A DNA stretch of 64,000 bases from positions 1 to 64,000 of the forward strand of contig JAFQLS010000045.1 in assembly GCA_017396555.1 (NCBI GenBank), given 5' to 3'. The translations under genes and the position numbers were made by a program. Under the pieces are notes generated by a model. It searched no databases, was not told the DNA's origin, and worked only from the letters and a program-made list of their open reading frames with translations. The stretch comes from Lachnospiraceae bacterium. GTDB taxonomy: Bacteria; Bacillota; Clostridia; Lachnospirales; Lachnospiraceae. Shown one piece after another: positions 18,463-26,263 of this stretch (position 1 is its first letter; every line of letters begins with the position of its first letter).

Positions 18463-20661
18463 TTACCACTCACGCCAAGCTGTAGAGAAATCATCTCCTA
18501 TGGATATAAATTCTTTCTTACCATTTAGAATAACCTCGTAATAGCACAATAGCTGTACCTTATAACTTGTCTTTTCCTGTATCTTGGTAAATGTATAATT
18601 ATCCTTTGTAACCTTAACATCCTCTATCATATCCCAACCGCAGTCTTCTTTTCTATAACGGTATAATATGGCCATATAATATTCGAACGGAGCTTCTTTT
18701 TCCCATATATACTTTCCTCTAAATGTATTGAACTCTAAGTTCTTTTGAAATTCATTGAAATCAATCAACTTTATTTCATATACTTCTGAAAATTCTCCGT
18801 AGCATCCCTGCTCGTCATATGCTCTTATCTTAATTAATACATCCATTCCAAAGTATAAATCCTCATCATAATAATAATTCCATCTTATTGTATCCTTTTT
18901 GTACCAATTAAGATTTTCAAGATTATCTTCTCCATTATAATCTGAATACCATATTTCATATCCTGATGCTTTGTCAACTTCATCAAACGTTATTTTATTA
19001 GCAGGTACTTTTCCTTCTCCTGCATTATAAAGATGTAAATGTCCATCTACCTTATAATCGCTATATTCGGAATATCCTTCATACTCAATATTTACAACTT
19101 TATCCAATGTTGGAACCGTAGTTGTTGGCTCTTCAACATCCGGTCCTTCGGTTGTAGGCTTTTCTGTTGTCGGTTCTTCTGGTCTTGTAGTTATTGGTTC
19201 AGGTTTCTTCGTAGTAGGCTCCTCGGTAGTTGGTTCCTCTGGTCTTGTAGTTATTGGCTCAGGCTTTTCCGTTGTTGGCTCTTCTGTTGTTGGATTCTCT
19301 TTTCTTGGTGTTGTTGGCTCCGGCTTTTCTGTTGTCGGCTGCTCAGTCGTCGGTACTGGCTTCTTTGTTGTTGACTCCTCCGTTGTTGGCTCTTCCTCAT
19401 TAACTACAAATATAGGTAATCCGTAACCATAGTACTTATCCCAACCTTTACTACCCAAATCTTCGGAAATCGCTCTCATTTTTTTCATTGCTTCGCTTTT
19501 AGTATCTATAGACTCATCTTCAAGCATAGCAAGAGTTACAATACCTGAAATTATTGGACTTGAGAAGCTTGTCCCACTGGCAACACATTGTGTATAGTCA
19601 ACGCTATCACAGACTATGTTTTCACCAGGGGCGCAAATTTCTATTTCACCGAAATTCGAAAAATCACTTATCTCCTTAGCTTTATTTATAGATGACACTC
19701 CTATTACCTGTTCAAATGCAGCAGGATATCCTACAGCACCTCCTTCATTACCCGCAGAAGCGATTAATATACAACCTTTTTTAGTCGCATAGTTAACAGC
19801 AAATTCCTCAAGTTCACTAGCACCTTCTCCGCCCAGTGACATATTTATAATATCGCATCCTCTATCAGCTAGTCCACATATCGCTAGGTATAGCGAATAG
19901 CTACTACCTACTCCATCTTCAAGACATTTACCATTGATTATTCTTACATTATTAGTAGCTATATCTTCTCCTAATACATCTAACATACTAGAAATAACGC
20001 AGGTTGCATGATCATCACGCTTATCATATACGTTATTGTCATCATTAACAAAATCGTAAGAATTCTTGATATCTACATACTTGGCAATAACACTATTTTC
20101 TGAATATAATCCGGTATCAGCAATGCCTATTGTAATTGTTCTGTTAATTCCCTTCTTCGCTAGCTTTTTAGCTTGAGCTCTGGAGTTTACCATTGTTGGA
20201 GCATATGATAGTGTCCCTGAATAGTTTTGGGTACTAACATCTTCAAGCACTATGTCATCAAGTTCGATTTCCTCTGCGAATAGTGTATTAGAATCCTCTA
20301 ACAGCATATTATACTGTTCTTGAAACTTGTCCTGTTCTCGATAGCAAAGAATAATTGTGTCATAAGCATCAACTATTACTTTGCTAGGACTTAAGTATTT
20401 CGGAAAAACGCTACTATTATTCTTCATCCTATACGCAAGAGCATTAGTATACTTATCTAGTATCTCTGCTGCCGTTATCTGAGTTGTTTCATCAAGTACT
20501 TCCACCTCAACATCCTCACTAATTGATTCAACTACTTCATCAATCTTATAAGTACCATTTTCTGATTTGTCCTTGTATAAAATCTGACACCATATCAGCA
20601 TCCCTATTACACCCATTGTACTTAATGCAAGCCAGATTTTACCTAATAATTTTCTTGTCAT
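18463..20661 (-). CDS. Membrane-anchored subtilisin-like serine protease with Thr/Pro stalk
   Basis: A 732-residue S8 family protease. One N-terminal hydrophobic segment (~8-28) anchors it, without a lipobox. The catalytic triad is visible: ADTG (D182), DDHATCV (H218), SAGNEGG (oxyanion N305) and SGTSFSSP (S365). Residues ~422-518 form a Thr/Pro/Glu-rich linker, and the last ~200 residues look like one or two fibronectin-III-like beta domains. There is no C-terminal LPxTG motif. It lies next to the thioester adhesin gene (27-base gap). It probably cleaves surface or secreted partners, perhaps the neighbouring adhesin or peptidase. Confidence 0.88.
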   Translation of the reverse strand: MTRKLLGKIWLALSTMGVIGMLIWCQILYKDKSENGTYKIDEVVESISEDVEVEVLDETTQITAAEILDKYTNALAYRMKNNSSVFPKYLSPSKVIVDAYDTIILCYREQDKFQEQYNMLLEDSNTLFAEEIELDDIVLEDVSTQNYSGTLSYAPTMVNSRAQAKKLAKKGINRTITIGIADTGLYSENSVIAKYVDIKNSYDFVNDDNNVYDKRDDHATCVISSMLDVLGEDIATNNVRIINGKCLEDGVGSSYSLYLAICGLADRGCDIINMSLGGEGASELEEFAVNYATKKGCILIASAGNEGGAVGYPAAFEQVIGVSSINKAKEISDFSNFGEIEICAPGENIVCDSVDYTQCVASGTSFSSPIISGIVTLAMLEDESIDTKSEAMKKMRAISEDLGSKGWDKYYGYGLPIFVVNEEEPTTEESTTKKPVPTTEQPTTEKPEPTTPRKENPTTEEPTTEKPEPITTRPEEPTTEEPTTKKPEPITTRPEEPTTEKPTTEGPDVEEPTTTVPTLDKVVNIEYEGYSEYSDYKVDGHLHLYNAGEGKVPANKITFDEVDKASGYEIWYSDYNGEDNLENLNWYKKDTIRWNYYYDEDLYFGMDVLIKIRAYDEQGCYGEFSEVYEIKLIDFNEFQKNLEFNTFRGKYIWEKEAPFEYYMAILYRYRKEDCGWDMIEDVKVTKDNYTFTKIQEKTSYKVQLLCYYEVILNGKKEFISIGDDFSTAWREW
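19108..19398 (-). repeat. Thr/Pro-rich repeat coding region in the subtilase
   Basis: Encodes residues ~422-518, tandem units such as EEPTTEKPEPITTRP of about 20 residues (60 bases), with near-identical DNA copies at the 3' end. Such stretches act as extended wall-spanning stalks and can change length by recombination. Confidence 0.8.
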
Positions 20662-20688
20662 AATTATTCCTCCTAACCTTAAATATTA

Positions 20689-22149
20689 CTAGTTTCTAGT
20701 ATAATAATGCTTCATTGTATATGTCTCTGTGACATTGGAGCCTTCTATCTCAAACGGATGCTCCTCATCGTCTATATATACAGTTGAAGGACCTTTTACC
20801 TCTCTAAAATAGTAATTGCCTTCTCTTAAATATTTAGATAGTATTATTCCATTTTCATCTGATATTAGCTTTTGTATAACATTTTTATCTCTATCGAGAA
20901 TCTCATATATTATTCCTTTTATTGGAGTGATACCATCTTCCCCCACACTCTTAACCTTTAGCTTTCCTTCCTTTAGGGCATTTTTTATAACTAAAGATGC
21001 AGTATCACCATACTCTACCGTTATCTTTTCCAGTTCATCATACATAAGATATCCGCTAAGCTTATCTATTTGATCAATGTAATAATCACCTATTGGCAAA
21101 TTCTCGAATACTACTATTCCATCTGAATCTGTCTTTTCTACCTTCATTTCATTTTTATCAGCATCACTTAAGCGAATGTGAATGTTCTCCATAGGTTCTT
21201 CATAATTATCAATTATGGTTATTTTCATATCACCTTTTAAAAACGGAATCACTATCGGTTGAATACAAGTTAAGTCGTCCTCATAATTCTCCATTACACA
21301 AAAGCTTTGACTGCTTTTTGAATTTCCATATTCTAATACCCCATAATGAACCCCCTTTGCATTTACCATTAGTGAAATTCTTGTTTCCTCTTTACTTGCC
21401 GGTAATTTTATGTAGATATTTTCACCATTCTCAAACTTATTCTTGTTGTTCCCATCTTGGTCACAAAGAATAACATCATCAACTTTTTCTTCTAAGCCAA
21501 CATTGAGCTCTGTTATATCATAACCAACAGCATCTATCTTATATGGTCCTACTATAAGTTTATCGCTTTCTTTTATTACTATTTTAGATTCATCACTCAC
21601 TATGTCTAATTGAGGGTTTGCATAGTATGGATTCTCTTTAGCTTTATCGATTATTCCTCGTGCTGCTTTTTTTATCCTCTCCAAACTATCTTCATACCCT
21701 TCACATGGCTTTAGATTCTTCATATCGAATATGTACTTGTTTTCTTCTGCACATGCCTCTGCTATCCTCCAAACAGCAAACTGTGTTGCCATTCTCGCTT
21801 CCATTTCATCTTCAACTCCTAACTCTTCAAAGGAGACATTAGGGTAACCATAAAGCATTGTTGCCACTAAGACTCCTTCTGCATGCTCCTGATATTCAAG
21901 CCTGCTTCCGTCTCCTCCCGGCAAATCAGTACAATAATCCATACTATATGCTATCTCGCCATCTAAGCTGGCTTCGATAACTTTTAATTCTTTTTCATAA
22001 TACTCGTTAGTTGCTATCAAATCAGTTTCCTTGTAATTAAATAACTTTTTATCTACTGTATTCAATTTGCAATAAACGAAAACTCCACCAATACTTAGAA
22101 TAACAAGCATCAAAGCTATTATTACAACTACCTTTTTTCTTCCCATCAT
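20689..22149 (-). CDS. N-terminally anchored thioester adhesin with Cna-B domains
   Basis: A 486-residue surface protein. Residues ~6-27 are a membrane anchor. The next ~120 residues carry the signature of a thioester (Cys-Gln) domain: DYCTDLPGG (C73) and ATQFAVWRIA (Q123), the residues that form the internal thioester used for covalent attachment to host or other amines. Two Cna-B/SpaA-like beta domains follow (~300-390 and ~393-480). There is no C-terminal sorting signal or second membrane segment, so it is held by the N-terminus, which is the reverse of usual Gram-positive adhesins. GGAGG precedes tandem ATGs; the first is used. Confidence 0.8.
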   Translation of the reverse strand: MMGRKKVVVIIALMLVILSIGGVFVYCKLNTVDKKLFNYKETDLIATNEYYEKELKVIEASLDGEIAYSMDYCTDLPGGDGSRLEYQEHAEGVLVATMLYGYPNVSFEELGVEDEMEARMATQFAVWRIAEACAEENKYIFDMKNLKPCEGYEDSLERIKKAARGIIDKAKENPYYANPQLDIVSDESKIVIKESDKLIVGPYKIDAVGYDITELNVGLEEKVDDVILCDQDGNNKNKFENGENIYIKLPASKEETRISLMVNAKGVHYGVLEYGNSKSSQSFCVMENYEDDLTCIQPIVIPFLKGDMKITIIDNYEEPMENIHIRLSDADKNEMKVEKTDSDGIVVFENLPIGDYYIDQIDKLSGYLMYDELEKITVEYGDTASLVIKNALKEGKLKVKSVGEDGITPIKGIIYEILDRDKNVIQKLISDENGIILSKYLREGNYYFREVKGPSTVYIDDEEHPFEIEGSNVTETYTMKHYYTRN

Positions 22150-22189
22150 GGTATGCCTCCTTTATTCCTCTGAGTGACTACATAGTAAC

Positions 22190-22594
22190 TTAAAGCAACA
22201 CGCCTTCATCAATATACATTTTCTGTTCTGCTGTCAAATCATTTGGAACATATTGAGAAATGCATATTTCTAAGATATTATCTCTAATATCTAACTCTTC
22301 GAGATCCTTCTCTTTTAGATAGCTATTAACACACGACAACATCTTTTCTTTTCCTATTTTCTTAAGTATGGAATTTTCCATCTCATAAGACTTTATCAAC
22401 AGTGTTAACTTGTCCACGATGTCCTTAACATCTGATATGCAATCCTTAAAAGGTGTATATCTGATATTAAAGTCTGTATTCGATATATCCTTTTTCGCCA
22501 CTTCGAAGTTGCCATATCTTTGTATCAGCATATAAACATCTAATGATTGAATTAAAAGATTCTTACTTGCTCTGTTAATAATCATTTCATTCAT
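22190..22594 (-). CDS. Unknown protein, paralogue of the one at 16305-16982
   Basis: A 134-residue soluble protein corresponding to the C-terminal half of the 225-residue protein further down the cluster (shared NFEV..KDIS.T.F..R motif and VDKL...SYE stretch). AGGAGG lies just upstream of the ATG. It sits between the secreted cysteine peptidase and thioester adhesin genes, with gaps of 12 and 40 bases, so it is part of the operon. Its role is unknown; a cytoplasmic partner for the membrane proteins of the cluster is one possibility. Confidence 0.6.
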   Translation of the reverse strand: MNEMIINRASKNLLIQSLDVYMLIQRYGNFEVAKKDISNTDFNIRYTPFKDCISDVKDIVDKLTLLIKSYEMENSILKKIGKEKMLSCVNSYLKEKDLEELDIRDNILEICISQYVPNDLTAEQKMYIDEGVLL

Positions 22595-22606
22595 ATGTTC
22601 ATCCTC

Positions 22607-24046
22607 CTAATGTGCTTTGATTTCGTGTTCCTCTACTATAATAGAGAATTTTTTTAAAATTTCACCGTTATAGAAAGTTCCCTTACCCTTTACAATTATT
22701 TCTCCATTTCCCTTACGAGAGTTATTTCTGTAGGATACTTCAAAATGAACTCCTTCGCATAACCATTTTTCACCATCATATATCTCTATTTTAGGACATA
22801 AAGGAATTCCAACAAACTCCACCTTATCTTCATATTTGATTGAACATTTACCTATATCCTTCTTAGTTATCGTGTATGATATTTCCAACTCACCATCATA
22901 TATGTCACAAGTATCACTTGGTGTTATTCGTATTTTATATTTTCCGGGCTCTATAGGGTAAACAGGATAACTGACATCATATTCATTAGTCTTCAATTCT
23001 CTACCATACTGATCAACTATTTTTACTTTTGGCTCAATTACCTTTCCATTGTACTCATACTGAGATTTAAAATTTACAGTCTTGCACTTTGCCAAGTCTT
23101 CTCTAATAATTTTGTATTCCTTTAATACTTCACCTTCAAATTTCCCTTGACCACAAATCATTATGTATCCGCCGTCATTTCCTTTAGATGCAAAGTAATA
23201 ATCATAATCCGTATCGCAAGTAAGTGTTTTCCCCTCGTGCTTTACAGTAACCTTTGGTTCTGTCTCACCTTTATATCTATTGACATTTGATACCTCGATT
23301 GCACATTCAGATATGTCGTAGTTAATTGTTCTCTTCGAATAAGATAATATAAATCCAGTTTCACTATATTGCCCTGGAAAGTCATATGTGCTATTTAATC
23401 TGCCACTTATCAGATTGGCTAATTCAGATTTTGATATTTGCAAATTCCACCTAATTCCACATCGAAGGTCATTGTTACAATCACTATAATATACGGTATT
23501 TCCATTTATACCTGTTACAAAAATAGAATGATCATAGCTTGAGCCGGGAATTCTATATCTTACCACATCTCCCACCTGCAAGTCTGATATATTATGAGAT
23601 ATGCCATATTTATACGTTGACACATTAGCTCCATGATACAGATAACTTAGGAACAAGGCATAGCCGTGGCACTGTGCTCCGCCTTCAAACACATTGCAAC
23701 AACTGGTATCATAATATGTAGAATGGCACGGACTGGAAGTAACACTGTATGGATCAGTATTAGAAGGGCTTCCTTCATGATTCCAATATCTTCCTGCCGG
23801 AAACATACTCTTTAATTCACTTATACTCTTCCCTTGTACTTGAATAACATTGCTCGTAACAATATCTGCTTTTATTTGCTTACCTGATACATATAGCTGT
23901 TCTGAAATATTTACACCACCAGAACTTGCTATTAGATATTTCTCATTGTTACTTTCATTTCTATACAACATACTAACTACAACACCTATAACAACACATA
24001 TTATAATTGTTAAGCATGTTATTACTTTTAATATACGTTTTTTCAT
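22607..24046 (-). CDS. Secreted or membrane-anchored CHAP/NlpC-like cysteine peptidase with repeat domains
   Basis: A 479-residue protein. The start at 24046 follows AAAGGAGG by 6 bases; 22 further codons upstream are open but not needed. Residues ~5-27 are a hydrophobic anchor. A papain-fold amidase-like domain follows: GGAQCHGYA (C126), SYDHSIFVTG (H173) and YSDCNND (near 190) give a Cys-His-Asp/Asn triad. Two or three beta repeats with GxG and YDGE segments fill residues ~260-470. It could cut peptidoglycan cross-links or proteins at the surface. It is the first large gene after the 21-residue peptide. Confidence 0.65.
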   Translation of the reverse strand: MKKRILKVITCLTIIICVVIGVVVSMLYRNESNNEKYLIASSGGVNISEQLYVSGKQIKADIVTSNVIQVQGKSISELKSMFPAGRYWNHEGSPSNTDPYSVTSSPCHSTYYDTSCCNVFEGGAQCHGYALFLSYLYHGANVSTYKYGISHNISDLQVGDVVRYRIPGSSYDHSIFVTGINGNTVYYSDCNNDLRCGIRWNLQISKSELANLISGRLNSTYDFPGQYSETGFILSYSKRTINYDISECAIEVSNVNRYKGETEPKVTVKHEGKTLTCDTDYDYYFASKGNDGGYIMICGQGKFEGEVLKEYKIIREDLAKCKTVNFKSQYEYNGKVIEPKVKIVDQYGRELKTNEYDVSYPVYPIEPGKYKIRITPSDTCDIYDGELEISYTITKKDIGKCSIKYEDKVEFVGIPLCPKIEIYDGEKWLCEGVHFEVSYRNNSRKGNGEIIVKGKGTFYNGEILKKFSIIVEEHEIKAH

Positions 24047-24144
24047 ACGCAACCTCCTTTTGAGTAATAAAGTTTTTTGAATTGGTAAATAACTTATCAC
24101 CCCCTTTCTCATTAATTTGAATTCTTACCAGCTTCTCATTATTA

Positions 24145-24210
24145 CTAGCCGAATATAAAAGACCAAATGCCAGAGAACCACTTCGTTGCGTCCGTAAACC
24201 ATGACCACAT
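24145..24210 (-). CDS. Predicted 21-residue Trp-rich amphipathic peptide
   Basis: A complete small reading frame (66 bases with stop) opening MWSWFTDATKWF and ending in IFG. It contains four Trp and four Phe and only one Lys and one Asp. AAGGAGGTGA lies about 6 bases before the ATG, one of the best ribosome sites in the window. It lies 55 bases downstream of the coiled-coil gene and about 100 bases upstream of the cysteine peptidase gene, in the same direction. The composition is that of a membrane-active or membrane-inserted microprotein; a leader-peptide role is less likely. Function unknown. Confidence 0.55.
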   Translation of the reverse strand: MWSWFTDATKWFSGIWSFIFG

Positions 24211-24264
24211 AAAAATCACCTCCTTATATACATAAATATAGTCCTTTCATTTTTTTCTTCGCCC

Positions 24265-24867
24265 TTATCTGTTCTTAATTAGCCTATCATTTTGCTCTAT
24301 CTGACTTTTTATAGCCTTAAGTCTCTCAAACAAATTATTTCTCTCTTCCTTCAAAACAAAAATATAAGCTAAATATTGATTTCTCTTCTCATAACATTCA
24401 TTTACCTTATTCTGTCGCTCCTTATTAGCATTAATCATTCTACTTATGTAATCCGCCTGTCGCTTTTTATCGCGTTTCAAAGACTCAATCCTATCAACTG
24501 TATTTCTTTTTCTCGCCTTTACATTTTCTATTTGACTCTTAATTCTGCTAACTCGGTCATAATTCTTACAATCATAGGCAGAAGATTTTTCTCTATACAA
24601 ACCTTCTAATTTACCATTTAACTCACTTAAATAGTTATATTCCTCGGAAATTTTATTTTTAATATTGTTCAAACTCTGTGTTTCTGACCTAATCCATGCT
24701 TTATCCTGAGCAATATCCTTTGAATAATATTTAATTTCACTCTCCAAACCGACTGCTAATATATATACCGGCTCCATTTTTTGCTTTATATCATTTATCT
24801 GCTGATATATTTTCTGTTTTTCCTCTCTTAGTATTTTGTTTTGGCTAATTAATTCATGTCTTGTCAT
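24265..24867 (-). CDS. Coiled-coil protein
   Basis: A 200-residue protein that is almost entirely heptad-patterned, rich in Lys, Glu, Asn and Arg, without membrane segment or signal peptide. It is the first gene of the minus-strand cluster, with AAGGAGG before the ATG. Possible roles are a structural rod, an adaptor or a secreted helical hairpin protein; I see no WXG motif that would make it a type VII secretion substrate. It is divergent from the membrane-protein gene at 25136. Confidence 0.6.
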   Translation of the reverse strand: MTRHELISQNKILREEKQKIYQQINDIKQKMEPVYILAVGLESEIKYYSKDIAQDKAWIRSETQSLNNIKNKISEEYNYLSELNGKLEGLYREKSSAYDCKNYDRVSRIKSQIENVKARKRNTVDRIESLKRDKKRQADYISRMINANKERQNKVNECYEKRNQYLAYIFVLKEERNNLFERLKAIKSQIEQNDRLIKNR

Positions 24868-25063
24868 AACCTAATCCTCCTTAAATTGTTTCCTTACATA
24901 TATCCTAGCATTACCTACATAAGGCTCGCCCCTGACAATGAATTTTTAATAAGTAATTCTACTTTTATATTAGTAATTTCATTTTTATCTTCACGGTAGG
25001 TGGAGAAATAAAGATTAACTATTTTTTATTTATTATAAAAAAAATATTTTCTATACCTATGTG

Positions 25064-25092
25064 TTGACATTCGTTTTTTTTAATGTTACACT
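25064..25092 (+). promoter_or_regulatory. Sigma-A-type promoter
   Basis: TTGACA (25064-25069), a 17-base spacer and TACACT (25087-25092), 44 bases before the TTG start of the membrane-protein gene. The rest of the 268-base divergent gap (24868-25135) is AT-rich; I see nothing else firm in it. Confidence 0.7.
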
Positions 25093-25135
25093 ATTCATAG
25101 TATAAAAAATATCTTATAAAAAGGAGGTTGCTTAT

Positions 25136-25570
25136 TTGACATATATATCTTGGATAAACGCGAATATATTTAATTTTAGAAAAGGAGACAGTATTGCTTA
25201 TTTATCTCTATATATTGTAATACCTGTCATAATAACTTGGATAAGCTTACAAGTCCTCCCTATGGATAACATTTCAATAATATATTGTTATTTAACAATT
25301 TTAATCAGTTCATTAAATAGCATTTATGACAGTGCTAACAGATGGAACTCAGCTACTAGATCAGTTTATAACCTTAAGCTTTTTATTATTATGTTATCTA
25401 ATTTGATTATTACTATCTATTGCTTTTATGTTGTAATGTATATATTAATAAGCCAATCAACTAACTGTAGATGTGATTGGATATTATTTTCTTATATATT
25501 TGCCATAATAATATCTCTTGTAGATGCAATAAACTGCTTTACAAATGATATTATAATTCACGAACCTTAG
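25136..25570 (+). CDS. Four-helix membrane protein, partner of an ImmA/IrrE peptidase
   Basis: A 144-residue protein with about four transmembrane helices (approximate centres at residues 35, 55, 90 and 130) and a short CRCD loop near residue 115. It starts at TTG, 8 bases after AAGGAGG; there is no in-frame ATG near. The stop is 15 bases before the start of the membrane-anchored ImmA/IrrE gene, so the two are an operon. The family is not recognised. A sensor or substrate of the peptidase is a reasonable guess. Confidence 0.55.
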   Translation: MTYISWINANIFNFRKGDSIAYLSLYIVIPVIITWISLQVLPMDNISIIYCYLTILISSLNSIYDSANRWNSATRSVYNLKLFIIMLSNLIITIYCFYVVMYILISQSTNCRCDWILFSYIFAIIISLVDAINCFTNDIIIHEP

Positions 25571-25584
25571 AAGGAGGATTATCT

Positions 25585-26223
25585 ATGACAGCAGAAATTT
25601 ACATAACAACCTTTATAGTTGTTTCTATTTCAACAATAATTATCTCTGGCTTTTTTTCATACAAGACAATGTCTAATGAAATCAGACAACAAATAAAATT
25701 AGATGTGAACATAGAGCAAATGAAAAAATCAGAACAAATTATTAAAGAGTTTTTTAAAGAAAATAATTTAGATTCTAATGTACCAATCGAAATCATCGCA
25801 GGAATCCTTAATATTACAAAAGGTGGCATAGACTACAATTTACACGAGCAAGCTGTCTTGAAAGAAATAGGTACCACTAATGCTAAAATAGTTTTGTTCA
25901 AACCAGGATTATCTGATATAGAAGAACGATTTATTTTTGCACACGAGATCGCACATGTATTAAATGGCGATTTAATTCCTGTCACTCGTCCGGAAGGTTA
26001 TAACAAGTCACAATCCGAACAACTAGCTGATTATACTGCAGCTGCACTATTAATGCCTCTTGACAAGGTCTATCAATTTTTAACAGAAAATAACTTTAAA
26101 TCTGCAAAAAAAAGAAAGCGTATTTCTATTATTAGAAAGTTATGTAAGATATATAGAGTGTCCAAGATAATCGCACTTCGCAGAACAAAAGAAATATACA
26201 CACTAAAAGCCGACAACAGCTAG
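25585..26223 (+). CDS. Membrane-anchored ImmA/IrrE family metallopeptidase
   Basis: A 212-residue protein. Residues ~5-25 are a membrane helix; the rest is a cytoplasmic-type ImmA/IrrE domain with HEIAH (H120, E121, H124) and EQLADYTAAALLMP (E145), the complete zinc site. ImmA/IrrE peptidases cut or release XRE-type repressors in mobile elements and stress responses; here no repressor gene is adjacent. A membrane tether is unusual and suggests that the trigger is sensed at the membrane, perhaps by the partner at 25136. The last six codons are encoded within the terminator hairpin at 26205-26250. Confidence 0.82.
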   Translation: MTAEIYITTFIVVSISTIIISGFFSYKTMSNEIRQQIKLDVNIEQMKKSEQIIKEFFKENNLDSNVPIEIIAGILNITKGGIDYNLHEQAVLKEIGTTNAKIVLFKPGLSDIEERFIFAHEIAHVLNGDLIPVTRPEGYNKSQSEQLADYTAAALLMPLDKVYQFLTENNFKSAKKRKRISIIRKLCKIYRVSKIIALRRTKEIYTLKADNS

Positions 26224-26250
26224 ATTTATAATCTACTGTTATCGGCTTTT
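26205..26250. terminator. Bidirectional terminator, second copy of the two-copy element
   Basis: AAAAGCCGACAACAG...TAGAT pairs with ATCTA..TGTTATCGGCTTTT. It overlaps the stop of the ImmA/IrrE gene and lies 13 bases from the stop of the convergent DUF4143 gene. Relative to the copy at 430-476, a C-G stem pair has become T-A, which keeps the stem. Confidence 0.8.
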
Positions 26251-26263
26251 AACTACTTATTTC

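Noticed and set aside
19108-19398. CRISPR-like or satellite repeat
   Set aside because: The repeats keep the reading frame and encode the Thr/Pro stalk of the subtilase.
24145-24210. The Trp-rich peptide as a trp-type attenuator leader
   Set aside because: No adjacent Trp codon run, no following terminator/antiterminator pair, and the next gene is a secreted peptidase.
24265-24867. The coiled-coil protein as a WXG100/type VII secretion substrate
   Set aside because: No WXG motif, twice the usual length, and no EssC/YukB-type ATPase in the cluster.
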